NCBI RefSeq assembly: GCF_002994745.2
Contig: NC_037094.1
Span: 15,379,501-15,443,500 of the forward strand
Source of the DNA: Rosa chinensis
Lineage: Eukaryota > Streptophyta > Magnoliopsida > Rosales > Rosaceae
Length of the DNA: 64,000 bases
Reading direction: 5' to 3'
The notes under the pieces were generated by a model. It ran no database searches. It saw only the letters and a program-made list of their open reading frames with translations, and was not told the DNA's origin. Within the stretch, counting starts at the first letter, position 1. Each line of letters starts with the position of its first letter. Shown piece by piece: positions 22,772 through 35,000 of this stretch. The translations under genes were made by a program, and so were the position numbers.

Positions 22772-24175
22772 ATTAAATTAAGGGGTTGTGACCAGTTACA
22801 CATTTTTAGCCCAATATATGCCCACTCACTCCACCTTCATATAATTTTGCCCACTTACCCAACTCTATAGGTTCAAGACTCATATAGGTTCTGCAAACAA
22901 ACATTATTACAGTAGTGCCACTGCACTAACACCGCACGACTCGTCAGTTACCAATCCCAATCAAACGTCAAAACGTTTCAAATCTCTTCCTCCCTCCATA
23001 CCCGATTCTCTCTCTCTCTGTCTCACTCCCTCTCTAACTATCTTTCTCTCTGTGTCTCTGACCTGAATTTTCACCGTTATACGTCGACGAAGATTCACTG
23101 TCCGCCGGTTGTGTTTCTAATTTTTTCCGGGTTGGAAGATATCGAAACAGGTAAAAACCATATTACGACTCCGTTATCCAGTTTTTGCTTGATTTCTGGT
23201 GGACCTATTACAAAATCTTTCGTTTTAAGTTGATTGAAGTTACATTTTGGTGACATTTCTGCGAAATTTCTAGAACGAGTTTGCATCAATTACTGAAATC
23301 GGTGAAATATAGGGTTTCCATTGCTTACCTGTGAAAATATGCTTCGAATCTTAATCAGTAATTGATGCAAACATTTATTTTAGATGCAATGAGGTTGGAC
23401 CTGTAGCGTATTGTGGAGGCCCCTTTAAATTGGTATCATTAGTGCCCCCCAGTAGAGTACGTACTGGGGGCCAATTATGCCTAATTCAAACATTTGGCTG
23501 AATGAAATATGCTTATTTGGTATAATTTTGTGTAAAACTGCAGTAGTCGATTATTCTGGTTAAGATATGTTGTATGTTGCAGTCTACTGGGGGGCAGTAG
23601 ACGGTACATTTACCATCTAAAATGTTTGAATTTGTACATTAATTGTTATTTTGACTGTGAATAACTTCTATAAACCGTGAAACTTGGGATGCGGTACTTG
23701 GTTTTTTGCAAATTGTGATGGCTAGTGGGGGGCAGTAGACAGAATAATGACAATTTTTGATGTGTTAGTTTTTGGACATTAAGTGTTTTTGTGAGTGTGA
23801 ATAACTTCTATAAAACTCGAAACATAGAATGCGGTGGAGTTTTTGATGCAAACTGTGAGGGGTTTGTAGTATAGTGGGGGGCAGTAGACAGTTTATTGAC
23901 CATCCTAATGCAGTCTAGTGGGGGGCCGTAGACAGTTTATTGAACATCCTAATGTGGGGTTTTGTACGTTAATTGTTGTTTTGAGATGTGATTAACTGCT
24001 GAAAACCGTGAAACATGGGATGCGGTGGACTGTTTGATGGTCTACTGGTGGGCAGTAGACTAGTTAGTGGATGACAGTATACACATTACTGCCCCTCAAT
24101 AATATGGTTTAAGTAGTATGAACCCTTCTATTAGCTATTTTTGATTTATCATTGTGGTTTTATTTTTGGTGCAGA

Positions 24176-27100
24176 ATGGGTAGACCAAAATTCACTTTGA
24201 TGAGTGACTCAGAGGAAGAAGACCGGAATTCACAGAGTTCCGATAACTGTACTGAGGCCACATTTAACCAGACACTGCAAACAAAGTTTGTCGAAATAAG
24301 AAAGAGGAAGCGACAACAGGCAGCATATATTTCTGAAGAAGGATCCGCTGAAGAAGAAGTTAAAGAATATTCAGGCCGATCGTCTGAAGAAGAATCAGAA
24401 TCAGAGGGTGAACAGACAACGAAAAGGTTTGTAATCAAAACGAGAAAACAACCAAAAAGGAAACAACTTATAGAGGAAGTGGGTTCAGAAGAAGAAAAAC
24501 CAAAGAAGAAAGTGAAGAAGCAAATGAAAAAGGCAGTTAAAAAGGAGGAGCAAACTGAGACAAAGAAAGCAAAGATTGAGTGGAAGCAACAGAAGTGCAC
24601 GCTCAGTGCGTTCTGGAGGATTGTCAACGGACACAAAGACAGAATACCAGACCGAACGAAAGATATTTTGATGGGCACCAACTTTGGTGAAATGATGGAG
24701 CCTTTCTGGCAGGACAAGATAACAGAGATCCAGCTGCACAAACATGAAGCGGACCTCGAGATACTCCTAAGGCACTTCGACCGTACCGACAACAAGTGGA
24801 AGTTTGGTGATATTGTTATGGAAATAACGGAGGAGGATGTCACGACTTTGTTTCACATCCCTGCTGAAGGAGAAGTGTTCAATGTGAACAGGAGGGTGGT
24901 AAGGGAAGATATGGAAGACTCCCCAATATTTGGCAGCCCTTTAAAGACGCAGGCTGTCCTCAGAACAAGGGTGGAGTCGACACTGATAAATGAGTTGACA
25001 AAGCCGGCAAAAGAGAAAGATGCCAGGAAGATAGCCGTGCTAATGATGACATATCTATTCAGCACATTCTTCTTCACTCGAACCGGTGCTCAGATCACCT
25101 GGGATATGGTCGCGATTTGTGAACGGATTGAGACCATTAACATGTACAATTGGCCTAGATTAATTCTCAACTTCTTGATGGAAGGGTTACAAAAGTATAG
25201 GAGGAACAGTCCATCTGTTTTGAATGGATGCCTTCTTCTCATCTATTACTGGTTCCTTGAGAAAACCAAGGCAAAGACCTGGATTCCTGGAAGGCAGAAT
25301 GAGACTCCACGATTCATCCGATGGTCAATAAAGGAAATTTTTAGCCTGGAGCAGTTGTACATGAACGAAAACTTAGCCGTGGTAAGAAAATTACAAAAAC
25401 ATTATATATTTATACCTTATTTTCAATGTTGACTACACATTGCTTACCTGTTAAATGTATCAGGACCTGATAAAAGCGGGACCATGGTCTGCCAAAATTA
25501 GACTGGAAGACATCGAGCTGGGTGAAGAGGTGCAGGACACACCAAGCTTTGACAACTGGGTGAGTGGCACAACTGAGCTTCTAACTGTGTCTAGTGGGGG
25601 GTAGTAGACATTTAGATTACCATCTAAATGTGTGAATTTGAACATTAATGTGTTTATTTTGACTGTGAATAACTGCTATAAACCGTGAAACTTGGGATGC
25701 GTTGTTTGTTTGATGCAAATTGTGATGCTTGTTCAGGTCTAGTGGGGGGCAGTAGACAATATGTTGACCTTGTCTAGTGGGGGGCAGTACTATATGTAGG
25801 GTAATAAACACATTATTGGGACCCAGTAATGTGTTAATTCAGTAATAGGCCGGTAATAGATACGATAAACATAGTCCAAAAAGGGAATTTCTGATCTTTG
25901 TTGCTCAAATTTAAAATCATTTAATTGTTTACATGTATATATGTGCTTCTTTGCAAGTCTACTGGGGGGCAATAATCTTGTTACTGGCCCCCAGTAAACA
26001 CATTATTGGGGATCAATAGCTTGATGGTTATGGTTATGTTCTGTTGGCAGGTACCACTGGCAAGCCAAGCAGAAGAGCAACAAAATGAAAGGCTGACAGG
26101 GAATGTCAAGGAACTGATTAGGGAGATGGAGGAAGCCATTGGTGAGACAAAGCCCGCAAAAGAAATGGAGGTAAAGTTAGCAAGGCTTGCCAAGGCAAAT
26201 GAGGACCTGACTGCACAGAACAAGGATTTATGGGGAAAGCTGAGGGTTGCCGACGAGAGAATTAGGGAGTTGGAAATTGAAAAGAGGGCCAAAAATAACC
26301 TCATCAGGGCGTTGTACATACGGCTTGAAAGGGAGAAAGGAGAGGTCCCCCCACCTCAAACCCAACTTGAGATAGTTCCTTTCAAGCAAGGTGTGGTCCA
26401 CCATGATGAAGTTGAGGATGAAAATCCAAACTTTGGACCGAGCGTCGGAGAGGAAACCCATCATGCAGCCAGTGCGGGAAAGTCGACGGACACGGTTACG
26501 TCAGCGTTTCCTATTGCACAGGAAGTACCTGAAGAAGTAAATGAAAGCAGTTTTCCACTGGGGCAACAAAAACATGGGAATGAAGATGAAGATGCCCAGC
26601 TTGACAACATTATAAGGAACATTGCTGAGGCAGAAGTGATGCAATTAGTTGAAAAGGGAAAAAAGAAGGAAGGGACACATGCCGATGAGGAACAGACTAA
26701 GAAAACTCCGGAAATACATTCGATAGTGAAAAACGTGAAGACATACCGGAGGGGTGCCAAGAAAGCTAGAGAGGAGGAGTGGGAGTACGACACTCCAGAA
26801 GAGGCAAAAATTTCAAAGCGAGCTGCACCTAAGAAGGCAGGAGTCATGCTTCAAGCCCCTGGAAAATTTCACAACAAGTTAAAGCTTAAGGGAGTCAAAT
26901 GCGATAAGCAAACATGGAAGACATTGGATCCTACAGTGGCAAGGTATTATCGAGACTTCTTCAACGTTGCTCAGAAAGACACGTAAGTACACATTGTGGT
27001 TTAAAATTGGTGTGACAATTAAATTTCCAGTTTACTTACAGATAAAACATGTGTTGGAATTTAATGTTTCTGTTTCAATAGGACCGAGTACTGGATCAGC

Positions 27101-28622
27101 AGTGATCTTCTGCGCCGGATCACGAAGCACGACCTAAGAGTAATAATCCAGGAGGGGGACATTGAAACTGACGTGAGTATTTCAATTTGGACATCCATTC
27201 AACCATCTACTGCCCCCCAGTAGATTGATTAATACCCAGTGGATCGATTCAATAATCTACTGCACCCCATTTTAATGATTACTGCCCCCCAGTAATGTCA
27301 TCAATTAATGCAATTTTCATTTGTCATATTACTTATAAAGTTTTGATGCATAGTCCACGTACTGAATTTTGCAGGTGATCGCCGTTTACATTGACTTGCT
27401 GAAGTCTGATGCAGAAAAGCAAAGTTCGCAAGTGGGATTCCTCACAGTAGACGCTTCTGTAAGTAGCATAAACCAAATCTATTCAGTTATGTGTTTATTC
27501 GGAAGCCACATTGAGTAACATGCTGAAATATGGAGTACCTTTGTTGTTACTGGGGGGTAGTAATCTATCTACTGGGGGGCAGTAGATTGTTTATGGCCCA
27601 CTTTGTGGCAATAAGTATATATAATTTTGTGTTTTGAAGCGGTTCTGTATATGAATTTCATATCGTAATATTAATGCACCCTTGTAATAAATCTACTACC
27701 CCCACTGATTGAGCAAAATTAGAACTCGATTCAATGATAAGTTTTATTGTTAAATTGAATTAACTTGGTTACGTTATGTTTACAGTATTATGCCATAAAG
27801 TATGAACAGACGAAAGAACAGGAAGAGGACACTCGGCCTTTTGAGTGTGGAGTCGAGACTATGATTTATGAACCACTGTGGTCCGTCTTCCGTTTCAAAA
27901 AGGTGCTATTACCAATTCACCACATCACAAGCATGCACTACACATTACTGGTAATCGACAATGAAACAAGGAGATTCAGCCATATGAATTCATTGAGGCC
28001 ACCAGTAGATGAATTCAACAATGAGGAGAAGTACCACCTGAATGCAGCTAGAGTGGTATGTAGTAATTACAGAAATTCAGTTTTATCTTTTAATTACTGT
28101 TGGCATGCTTTTGTGGAATTAAAAATCTATATCTGCTAAAAACAGGTAAAGCACATAAAGAAGTTCATACATGCTGTGAACTTGACTAAGATTAGAATGC
28201 CGGGAGAAAGCCAAGATCCCAATGTCACACGAGAAAAATGCAAAGGCGAAGATGATAACGAAAACCTGATTATTGTTGAGGAAGCAATGACTGAGGAAGA
28301 AAAACAGACCAGGAACTGGATCTTACAGAATGACGTTGCGGAGACAGACTATGAACTCTATGAAGACTTTGACTGCCCGCAACAGAACACATCATCGTAA
28401 GTACATTGAAGCAAATTATTTGTAAGTATAACATTTGTCGTTGCTGCGTACATTCCTAAACATGTCTAATTTTTTCTTCTTTACAGAGGTGATTGCGGAC
28501 CCTTTATGCTACATTACATGGAGAGCATTGTAAACGGCGTGGAACCAACCAAGGAAGGTGGGGACAACATGAGAAAAAGACTGCTTGAGAGGTTCATGCA
28601 CCTAGTATTGGGAAGAAAGTGA
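24176..28622 (+). CDS. MULE-encoded Ulp1-like cysteine protease (peptidase C48) protein, 1021 residues
   Basis: Eight coding exons join in frame: 24176-25381, 25464-25559, 26051-26982, 27082-27172, 27375-27458, 27786-28055, 28146-28396 and 28487-28622. A leader intron probably runs from about 23151 to 24174. The N-terminus (MGRPKFTLMSDSEEE) is acidic and lysine-rich to about residue 140. Residues ~145-400 (KCTLSAFWRIVNGHKDRIPD onward) resemble the DUF1985/plant-mobile-domain type region found in such proteins. A charged coiled-coil part follows (about 435-560). The C-terminal domain is Ulp1-like: histidine in HYTLLVID (854), asparagine in HMNSL (871) where aspartate is usual, PQQ near 971-973, and cysteine in SGDCGPFM (980). 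The expected activity is removal of SUMO-like or ubiquitin-like modifiers; its role for the transposon is unknown. Confidence 0.85.
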
Positions 28623-28805
28623 GTCATGGGATTAGATATTTCATATTTATACATGTAGTTTTCATATCCGAAGAGTAGGGCGTGTACAGTTATCGTACTA
28701 GTCTAATATTCAAACTATGTTGAAATGAACTGCATTATTAGATGATATAGTATACTGATGCTGACTTCAAATAGAAGCAGGAGCTTTACTAAAAAAATGC
28801 TCAAA

Positions 28806-29640
28806 ATTACTGTCCCCCAGTAACCAAATTACTGGCCCCCAGTAATGTCACCCGAAAAGCTATAACACTGATGGAAAATTGAACTTTTGTTACGTCGATT
28901 CAATTTTAATCATTCGCAAAATTAAGAATCTGACCTGCGAAGGGGAAAATGTTCATTTGAGCCTGAATACTAATAATTACTGTCCCCCAGTAACCAAATT
29001 ACTGGCCCCCAGTAATGTCACCCAATAAGCTATAACACTGATGGAAAATTGAACTTTTGTTACGACGATTCAATTTTAACCATTCGCAAAATTAAGAATC
29101 TGACGTGCGAAGGGGAAAATGTTCATTTGAGCATGAATACTAACAATTACTGCACCCTAGTAACCCAATTACTGGCCCCCAGTATTGTCACCCAATAAGC
29201 AATAACACTGATGGTAAATTGAACTTGTGTTACGTCGATTGACTTATAATCATCCCAACATTAAGAATCTGACATGCGAATGGGAGGAATGTTTATTTGG
29301 GCCTGAATACTATCAATTACGGACCCCCAGTAAACCAATTACTGCCCCCCAGTATTGACACCAAATAAGCATTAAACCTGTTAAATCATCATCCCAACAG
29401 TAAGAAACTGACATGTAAATAAGAAAATGTTTATTTCAGCCTGGATAAAAACAATTACTGGCCCCCAATAATTCAATTACTGCCCCCAGTATTGCCACCC
29501 AATAATTAATAATCCTGCTGCAAAATTGAAATTGTGCTATGTAGATGCAATTTTTATCATCATAACAGTTGCAATCTGACATGTGAGATAAAAAATGTTA
29601 ATTTGATTATGAATATAAACAATTACTGACCCCCAATAAA
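28806..29640 (+). repeat. Six-copy ~170-bp tandem repeat between the two convergent MULE genes
   Basis: Copies begin with attac at 28806, 28976, 29146, 29316, 29454 and 29622, so periods are 170, 170, 170, 138 and 168 bp. Each starts with a pair of G/C-run inverted repeats (attactgtcccccagtaac, then attactggcccccagtaatg). A conserved spacer follows, containing caataagctataacactgat and gaagggg-type strings. The copies grow more diverged toward the right. The block is noncoding and separates the stop codons of the protease (28622) and the transposase (29701). Confidence 0.92.
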
Positions 29641-29700
29641 CCAATTACTACCCCCCAATAGACAAAGTCAAACCCTAAAAACTCTCTACATAAACATATA

Positions 29701-32700
29701 CTACTGCTGAACGAGAGGTTCAGTGCAGCTCAACTTGTTATGAGTGCCCATTTTTCCACAACGACCACAACGAATCAGCTTCTTTTCAACCTCTCCAGCC
29801 GACTTGAACCGCTTCACCCTAGGCCTCCCAGGGGGCCTCTTCGCAAGTGGAGGTAATATACATTCAGAGGCAGAATCCGAAGAAGACATATCAACATTGG
29901 TTATCGGATGGATAGGAAAACTGTAGCTCTTCTTGAACATACCAACATGAAAGTACTTATCAATATAATCATACACATTTTCAGAGGCTGCTTGTAATGC
30001 AGCGAGGCCGTGAGGACAAGGAAAACAATTGATCTGCCATTTAACACATGAACAAGCATGATCGGAAATGTTGACAACATATGAAAAGTCAGATCGAACC
30101 TCATAAACTCCAGGACTTGAATAATGGACACTGAAACGACGAGATTTCTCCATCTGCACCTTCAACCTTTCCTCCATTTTGGGAGTTAGTTCTGTGGTCC
30201 AACGTTCTGCTTCTTCTCTCCTTTTACCCGCCATCTCCATTTGTTTAATTCTTGTCTGGTCAAGCATACTGTAGACTGGCATCAAACGCTCAATTGCAAT
30301 CCAAGAGTTAAATGATTCAGCAATCCCATTAGCCATAATTCCATATCGGCAGCTAGTATAAAATGCACGGCACCAATTTTCCACAGGCAATTCAGAAAGA
30401 AAAGGGTCAATAATATCGGCACCTCCAGCTGCTCTAAGCAACCGCAAATTAAAACGGTATTCCTTCTGAGTCGACGAATATGCGACCTTAAAAAACTTCT
30501 GCTTTACATCTTCTATCAGTTTTGAATTACCTTTACCCCTATATTTACTGGCAAGGTTTGCCACCAAGTGCTTGTAACAAAACAGATGAGGATTACCAGC
30601 AAAAACCTTATCGAAAGCGCTCAACAATCCAACACCCCGATCACTAATAAATGTGATAACTCTCCCTTGAGGTTCAAGCAGACTTTTCAAATGTTTGAAA
30701 AAGAATGTCCAGTTTGCATCTGTCTCTGAATCACAAAAACATATAGCTAGAGGATAGAAACCTGCATAAAACAGATCACATAAAAATCAGTCTACTGGGG
30801 GTCAATAATGTTTTAATTTCACGGCAGTACAATGTCACAACGTCGCACAGCAATGTAAAAATGACATATATCACAATGAAAGAAACTAAAACAATAAATA
30901 TTAAGTTCACAGAAAAAACTATAACAAAGGACAATATTACTGGGGGACAAGAATAAATTTATGGGGGGGGGGGGGGAATAAACAATTCAGTTACCTTGAT
31001 TCCCATTCCTTCCAGTTGCAGACAGAATCTGCCCCTTGTAAATGCTTTTACCAAACGTTCCATCAACATACAACACTGGCAAACAGAATTGGAAGCCTTC
31101 TACACAACCTCCATAAGCTACAAAAAGCCTCTGAAAACGATTGGAAGATGGTTCAACCTCCAACACAAATGAAGAGCCGGGGTTACTCTGCAAAACAGCT
31201 TCCTTATACCAAGATAACTTGCTGAACGTGTCTGCATCGGAACCATAAATCGCTTCCTTGGCTCGATGCTTTGCTTTCAAGGCAACCTTGTATGAAATAT
31301 CAAACCCATATGTTGATTTAAACTTGCTCATAATCTCCCTTGGCTTCAATGAGAGATTAAAACTAACATCAGAAGCAATGCAAGTCTTGACAACCTTGGA
31401 CCCCAAAAGCTTGTGTTTTTGAGTCCTAACTACACCCTTGCAAGTGTGAGTATTATTCAACTCTGTGATATACAGGCAACCATTGGCAGATGATGAAAAA
31501 GCACGAAGATGCCAATCACAACCTTCCGTTCCAATGTTTGCACAAACTGCATGAATACGGTCCAGATCATTTCTCAGAAATACAAACTCGAAACCAACTG
31601 CAATTGCATACTTCCTGAGTTTTTCACGGAGCTCAAGAGCGCCATGAAACTTATCCCCGACATTATGGATATAAGAACTCCACTCATCAGACAAATACGT
31701 CTTGTGAACTTCAGTCCTGAATGCATCACCCAAATAATCATCTTCATCAATAACTTCCGAACCACTATCCACAGAACCGTTTCTCCTAAAAACTCCCCCA
31801 ACCTTTAAAACTGAAATATCGACACACTCTAGACTATGAATCCTGGCAGAGCAAAACAGCATCTGGAAATCACGATCATTGCGCAGAAAACAAACTTCAC
31901 AACCTGGAACTGAATACTGAAGCTCAACATTATCAGTTGGGAAAAACTGGAATGTACGGAAAATGTCTTCATACAACTCAGAGTAGTCCATGCATTGATT
32001 CAAAGGAATCATATAACCTTTGCCAGAGTAAAGACACCTTGCAACCAGAGGATCAGGCATAGACCTGCGAAGAAAACACAGGCACACCAATCTATTATTA
32101 AAACCTAAAACACATATTACTGGCCCCCAGTAAACTGAATACTACCCCCCAATAATGAATTCAAACCTACCAAAACGAAGATGAATTAGAACCAAACAAC
32201 TTTCAAAATGACTAAAAAGATAAAAAAAACAACAATTACAACTGCTTAATAACACATTAAAACATTACTGCCCCCCAATACACAAATTACTGGTCCCCAG
32301 TAATATTGTCAAAACAGCCATTTAAAATTTGTAAGATTAATAAATTGCAATGTATTCAAAATAAATCATCAGTAAGCAACAATTATAGATACTAAAATAT
32401 CGTTGAACAACATTATTGGCCCCCACTAGAAAAATTACTGCCTCCCAAGAATATAATCAGAACTACCGCAACACTCCGGGTACCAGCTCAACCCCAAAAT
32501 CCAAACATGAATTCAACGAAAGAAACACGAAATTAATACAAAAACTCAAACTTAACACAATGCACTGAAAAACACCTGGAAGTTCAATACCAAAATTACA
32601 AAAACAATTCATAATCAAAACAAAAGCCATGTTTGGATTTTTATCTTTTTAGGCTCTGATTCAGAAAATTCAGTTCGCAAATAAGACAACAATTCGTACA

Positions 32701-32822
32701 AAAAAAAAACCTAAAATCAAACATATTAAACAGAGCTAAAAGCCAAACGGATTAGATAGAGGTAAAGAAACAAAAGCAAACCTCAGTGGATGAACTCGAA
32801 GAGCATCTGAATCACGATCCAT
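29701..32822 (-). CDS. MuDR-type MULE transposase, 723 residues
   Basis: Three exons join in frame: 32822-32782, 32064-30995 and 30761-29701. The chosen start is MDRDSDALRVHPL; an in-frame ATG further upstream (MSWLTN) is also possible. Order of parts: a PB1-like N-terminal region (about 15-105); a MuDR zinc-binding DNA-binding domain with CANIGTEGCDWHLRA and NNTHTC (about 150-240); and the DDE catalytic domain with DGTFGKS (D348), SDRGVG (D411) and AESFNSW (E519). After these come a SWIM zinc finger (CSCVKWQINCFPCPHG, about 607-622), an AT-hook-like KRPPGRPRVKR (about 678-688), and a terminal zinc knuckle CGRCGKMGTHNKLSC. All three catalytic positions are present and no stop or frameshift is seen, so the enzyme may be active. 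It would cut and join the element's ends in the nucleus. Confidence 0.9.
30963..30976 (+). repeat. Homopolymer run of 14 G
   Basis: Lies inside transposase intron 2, just downstream of the donor at 30995 on the minus strand. It is unusually long for plant DNA. Confidence 0.9.
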
Positions 32823-33309
32823 GTGAAAATCACAGCAGAATTCCTCCCCTATATGAATCGCACTACTACTACCACCAGCTCTAAATCGCAGAAGATTCAC
32901 ACACCAAAAACACCGAAGATTCGTTAACCAGGACAAGACGCTTCTCTCTCCTGCCTATATAAATCGCACAGCTGCTCTCTCTCTCTAACATCAAAGAGCT
33001 CCACACTCAAAACCGGAGAACTTCTCTATCTACAGATACAGCCGAACCTCTCACACTGAAATCGGAGAGCTTCGCTCCCTAAATCCCGTTTCTGTTACGA
33101 TTTCAAAACGTTCAGTTATAGAGCTTTCAGTTATAAAAGGGCAAAAGCGTCCACAAAAATGAATAAAACAGCCACACGTTTAAAAAGTTGGGTAATTGGG
33201 GTTTAAAAATGAAAACTAATGATTAATTGGGCAATCTCTTAGAGTGTTTGGGTAAATGGGGTCAAATGTCACAGAAATGGGGTAAACGATCATTTTCCCT
33301 ATTAAAGGA

Positions 33310-34457
33310 ATAGTAGAACGGTACCATTATGCAATAGTTGATAGATACATCGTTCTGTCCTCCTAATCATGTTGGAAAAAAAAATATGATTTAATGGGTT
33401 GTTGGTTATAATTTACGATTTTATATAGGGTAACGGGAAATTCGTCTAAATAGTGTCTGAATTTTTTCAGACTATTAATTTTCATACCTGTACTTTGAAA
33501 AAATGTCATAATGGTACCTGAAGTTTTGGCCCCGACCGAATTTCCATACCTGGCAACAGTAAAAACGTTAACTCCGTTAACTTTTGAGGGGTAATTTCGT
33601 CCCTCAACCGTAAAAAAGTTAACTCTGTTAACGTTAGTTTGTATTTCGTTGATTTTAGAGATACAAACTAAAAATTACAAACAAGTTATCACTATAGTGA
33701 AAGAATGAGGTTGTTGTTTTATAATGACTTTTATGTCGAGAGTGTCCAAAATAAATGATTTCTATTCTCTTATAAAAAAGTATATCCGACCGGAACAAAA
33801 AAAAAACCTATTATTATAATCACTGATATGGATGGTCATATGTCAATTGTCATTCATAACACCAACAACCCCTATTATCTAACTAAGATTTGTTATGTAT
33901 ATATAGCTAGACAGGCATTGACCGTATGTAAATTAGAATAAGACTAGGCTCTTGTTTCTTGTGTGAACAAACAACAATATTGTACCATCACAATTTTGAT
34001 GCTCCTTCGTTGTGTTGCCATCGTCATGTGGTTGTTGGTACTCTCCCCAGTTTGGCCTATTTCCCAACCCGAAGTAGCCGACGCATGAGATGCAATTGCC
34101 AATACTAGTTTCATATATTCAAATCAATTATCATTATGATTCGTAGACTTTTTTCTTTCTTGATATATATGATTATAATCATAGACTTGATAACTGGATA
34201 ATCTATCGGGTGCCGTGTATATGTTTATATATAAGGAAATCCGTTGTCCAGTTCTCATGCATATATGGCCAAATCAATAGATTCGATCGACCTCCTCAAG
34301 TAGGTTGTTTTGAATGGTCAGTAAAATTGTGAAGTCGAGTTAGCTAAACCTAAAAGCGTTTTAACCAACGTAATGGCTAAAACTACCATGCAATTTTTTA
34401 ATGGTTAAAATTAGGCAAATGCAATGTTGTGTAGCGAATTATGCGTGATCTTCATTC
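33310..34457. other. Intergenic region with a possible solo transposon terminus
   Basis: At about 33431-33640 the sequence gggaaattcgtctaaatagt and the following lines (atacctgtactttg, gttaactccgttaac) have the style of a MULE or retroelement end. No inverted or direct partner was found nearby. The rest shows no gene. Confidence 0.35.
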
Positions 34458-34460
34458 TTA

Positions 34461-34786
34461 TGCCCCGTTTGGGATTTCTTTGTTTTTTAAAAAAATTAGA
34501 TTTTGTTCATAATTTTAGTTTTTATTGTGTTTGATAAATAAATAAAAAGCAGTTTTAATTGAAAGTTATAGGTCACTGGCAGCAGATTTTAGAAGCAGCC
34601 CAGAGGTTGCTTTTAAAAGCTGTTGTGGATCAAAACACGCTCTGTAGTTGTTTTATGTACTGACAATACTTTTAAAAATATTATTTACCAAACACGAAAC
34701 TATTTTAATTCATAGCTGATTATTCTCACAACACAGCAGCAGCAGCAGTTTTTTTTTTAAAAGTCACAGTAATCCCAAACTAGCTC
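34461..34786. mobile_element. MITE with TTA target duplication (PIF/Harbinger-like)
   Basis: The ends TGCCCCGTTTGGGATT and (reverse complement of the right end) GAGCTAGTTTGGGATT share GTTTGGGATT. TTA flanks both sides (34458-34460 and 34787-34789). Length 326 bp, noncoding, with a (gca)n tract near the right end. Confidence 0.6.
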
Positions 34787-35000
34787 TTAGTCTTATTATG
34801 CATATAATACGAATATATCTCCACTTAACCACATTGAAATGCAACCATATGTGTGAGGTTTTATCTTAAAATTAATTTTTAATAAGTCATGTGAATGCTT
34901 CACATCCTAATTGTACTACAAGGTTACTGGGGAGAAATATTCTCCAAATATATCTGATCACAGTGAAATATTCTCCAAATATATATAATTAAGTTACTGA

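Larger units (their letters stand above)
23440..32460. repeat. Dispersed inverted-repeat motif CTACTG-GGGGG-CAGTAG (and variants) in introns, spacers and flanks of the MULE
   Basis: More than 25 copies. Examples: 23583, 23725, 23875, 24041, 25740, 25957, 27208, 27280, 27569, 28806-29640 (many), 30789, 32117 and 32265. Forms are CTACTG/CAGTAG, ATTACTG/CAGTAAT and ATTATTG/CAATAAT arms around a five- or six-base G or C run. They lie outside the exons. Confidence 0.85.
22781..33300. mobile_element. 10.5-kb Mutator-like element (MULE) with Ulp1-protease gene and MuDR transposase, apparently intact
   Basis: The left end AGGGGTTGTGACCAGTTAC and the reverse complement of the right end AGGGAAAATGATCGTTTAC are weakly matching inverted termini. 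Flanks 22772-22780 (attaaatta) and 33301-33309 (attaaagga) match at 7 of 9 positions. Both termini continue into repeated ttacccaa/ctcttagag strings shared with the small MULE at 8953. Inside, two genes start near opposite ends and converge: a Ulp1-type protease gene on plus (24176-28622) and a MuDR transposase on minus (32822-29701). A tandem repeat lies between them. MULEs carrying Ulp1-like genes are known from several plants (for example the Kaonashi group). Both coding sequences splice to full frames without stops, so the copy could be autonomous. Confidence 0.85.

Noticed and set aside
24160..24843. Minus-strand frame of 227 residues
   Set aside because: Antisense shadow of the lysine/glutamate-rich start of the Ulp1-type gene.
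28806..29640. Regular direct repeats that look superficially like a CRISPR array
   Set aside because: The DNA is plant nuclear, units are 170 bp with conserved spacers, and no cas genes exist. It is a tandem repeat inside a transposon.
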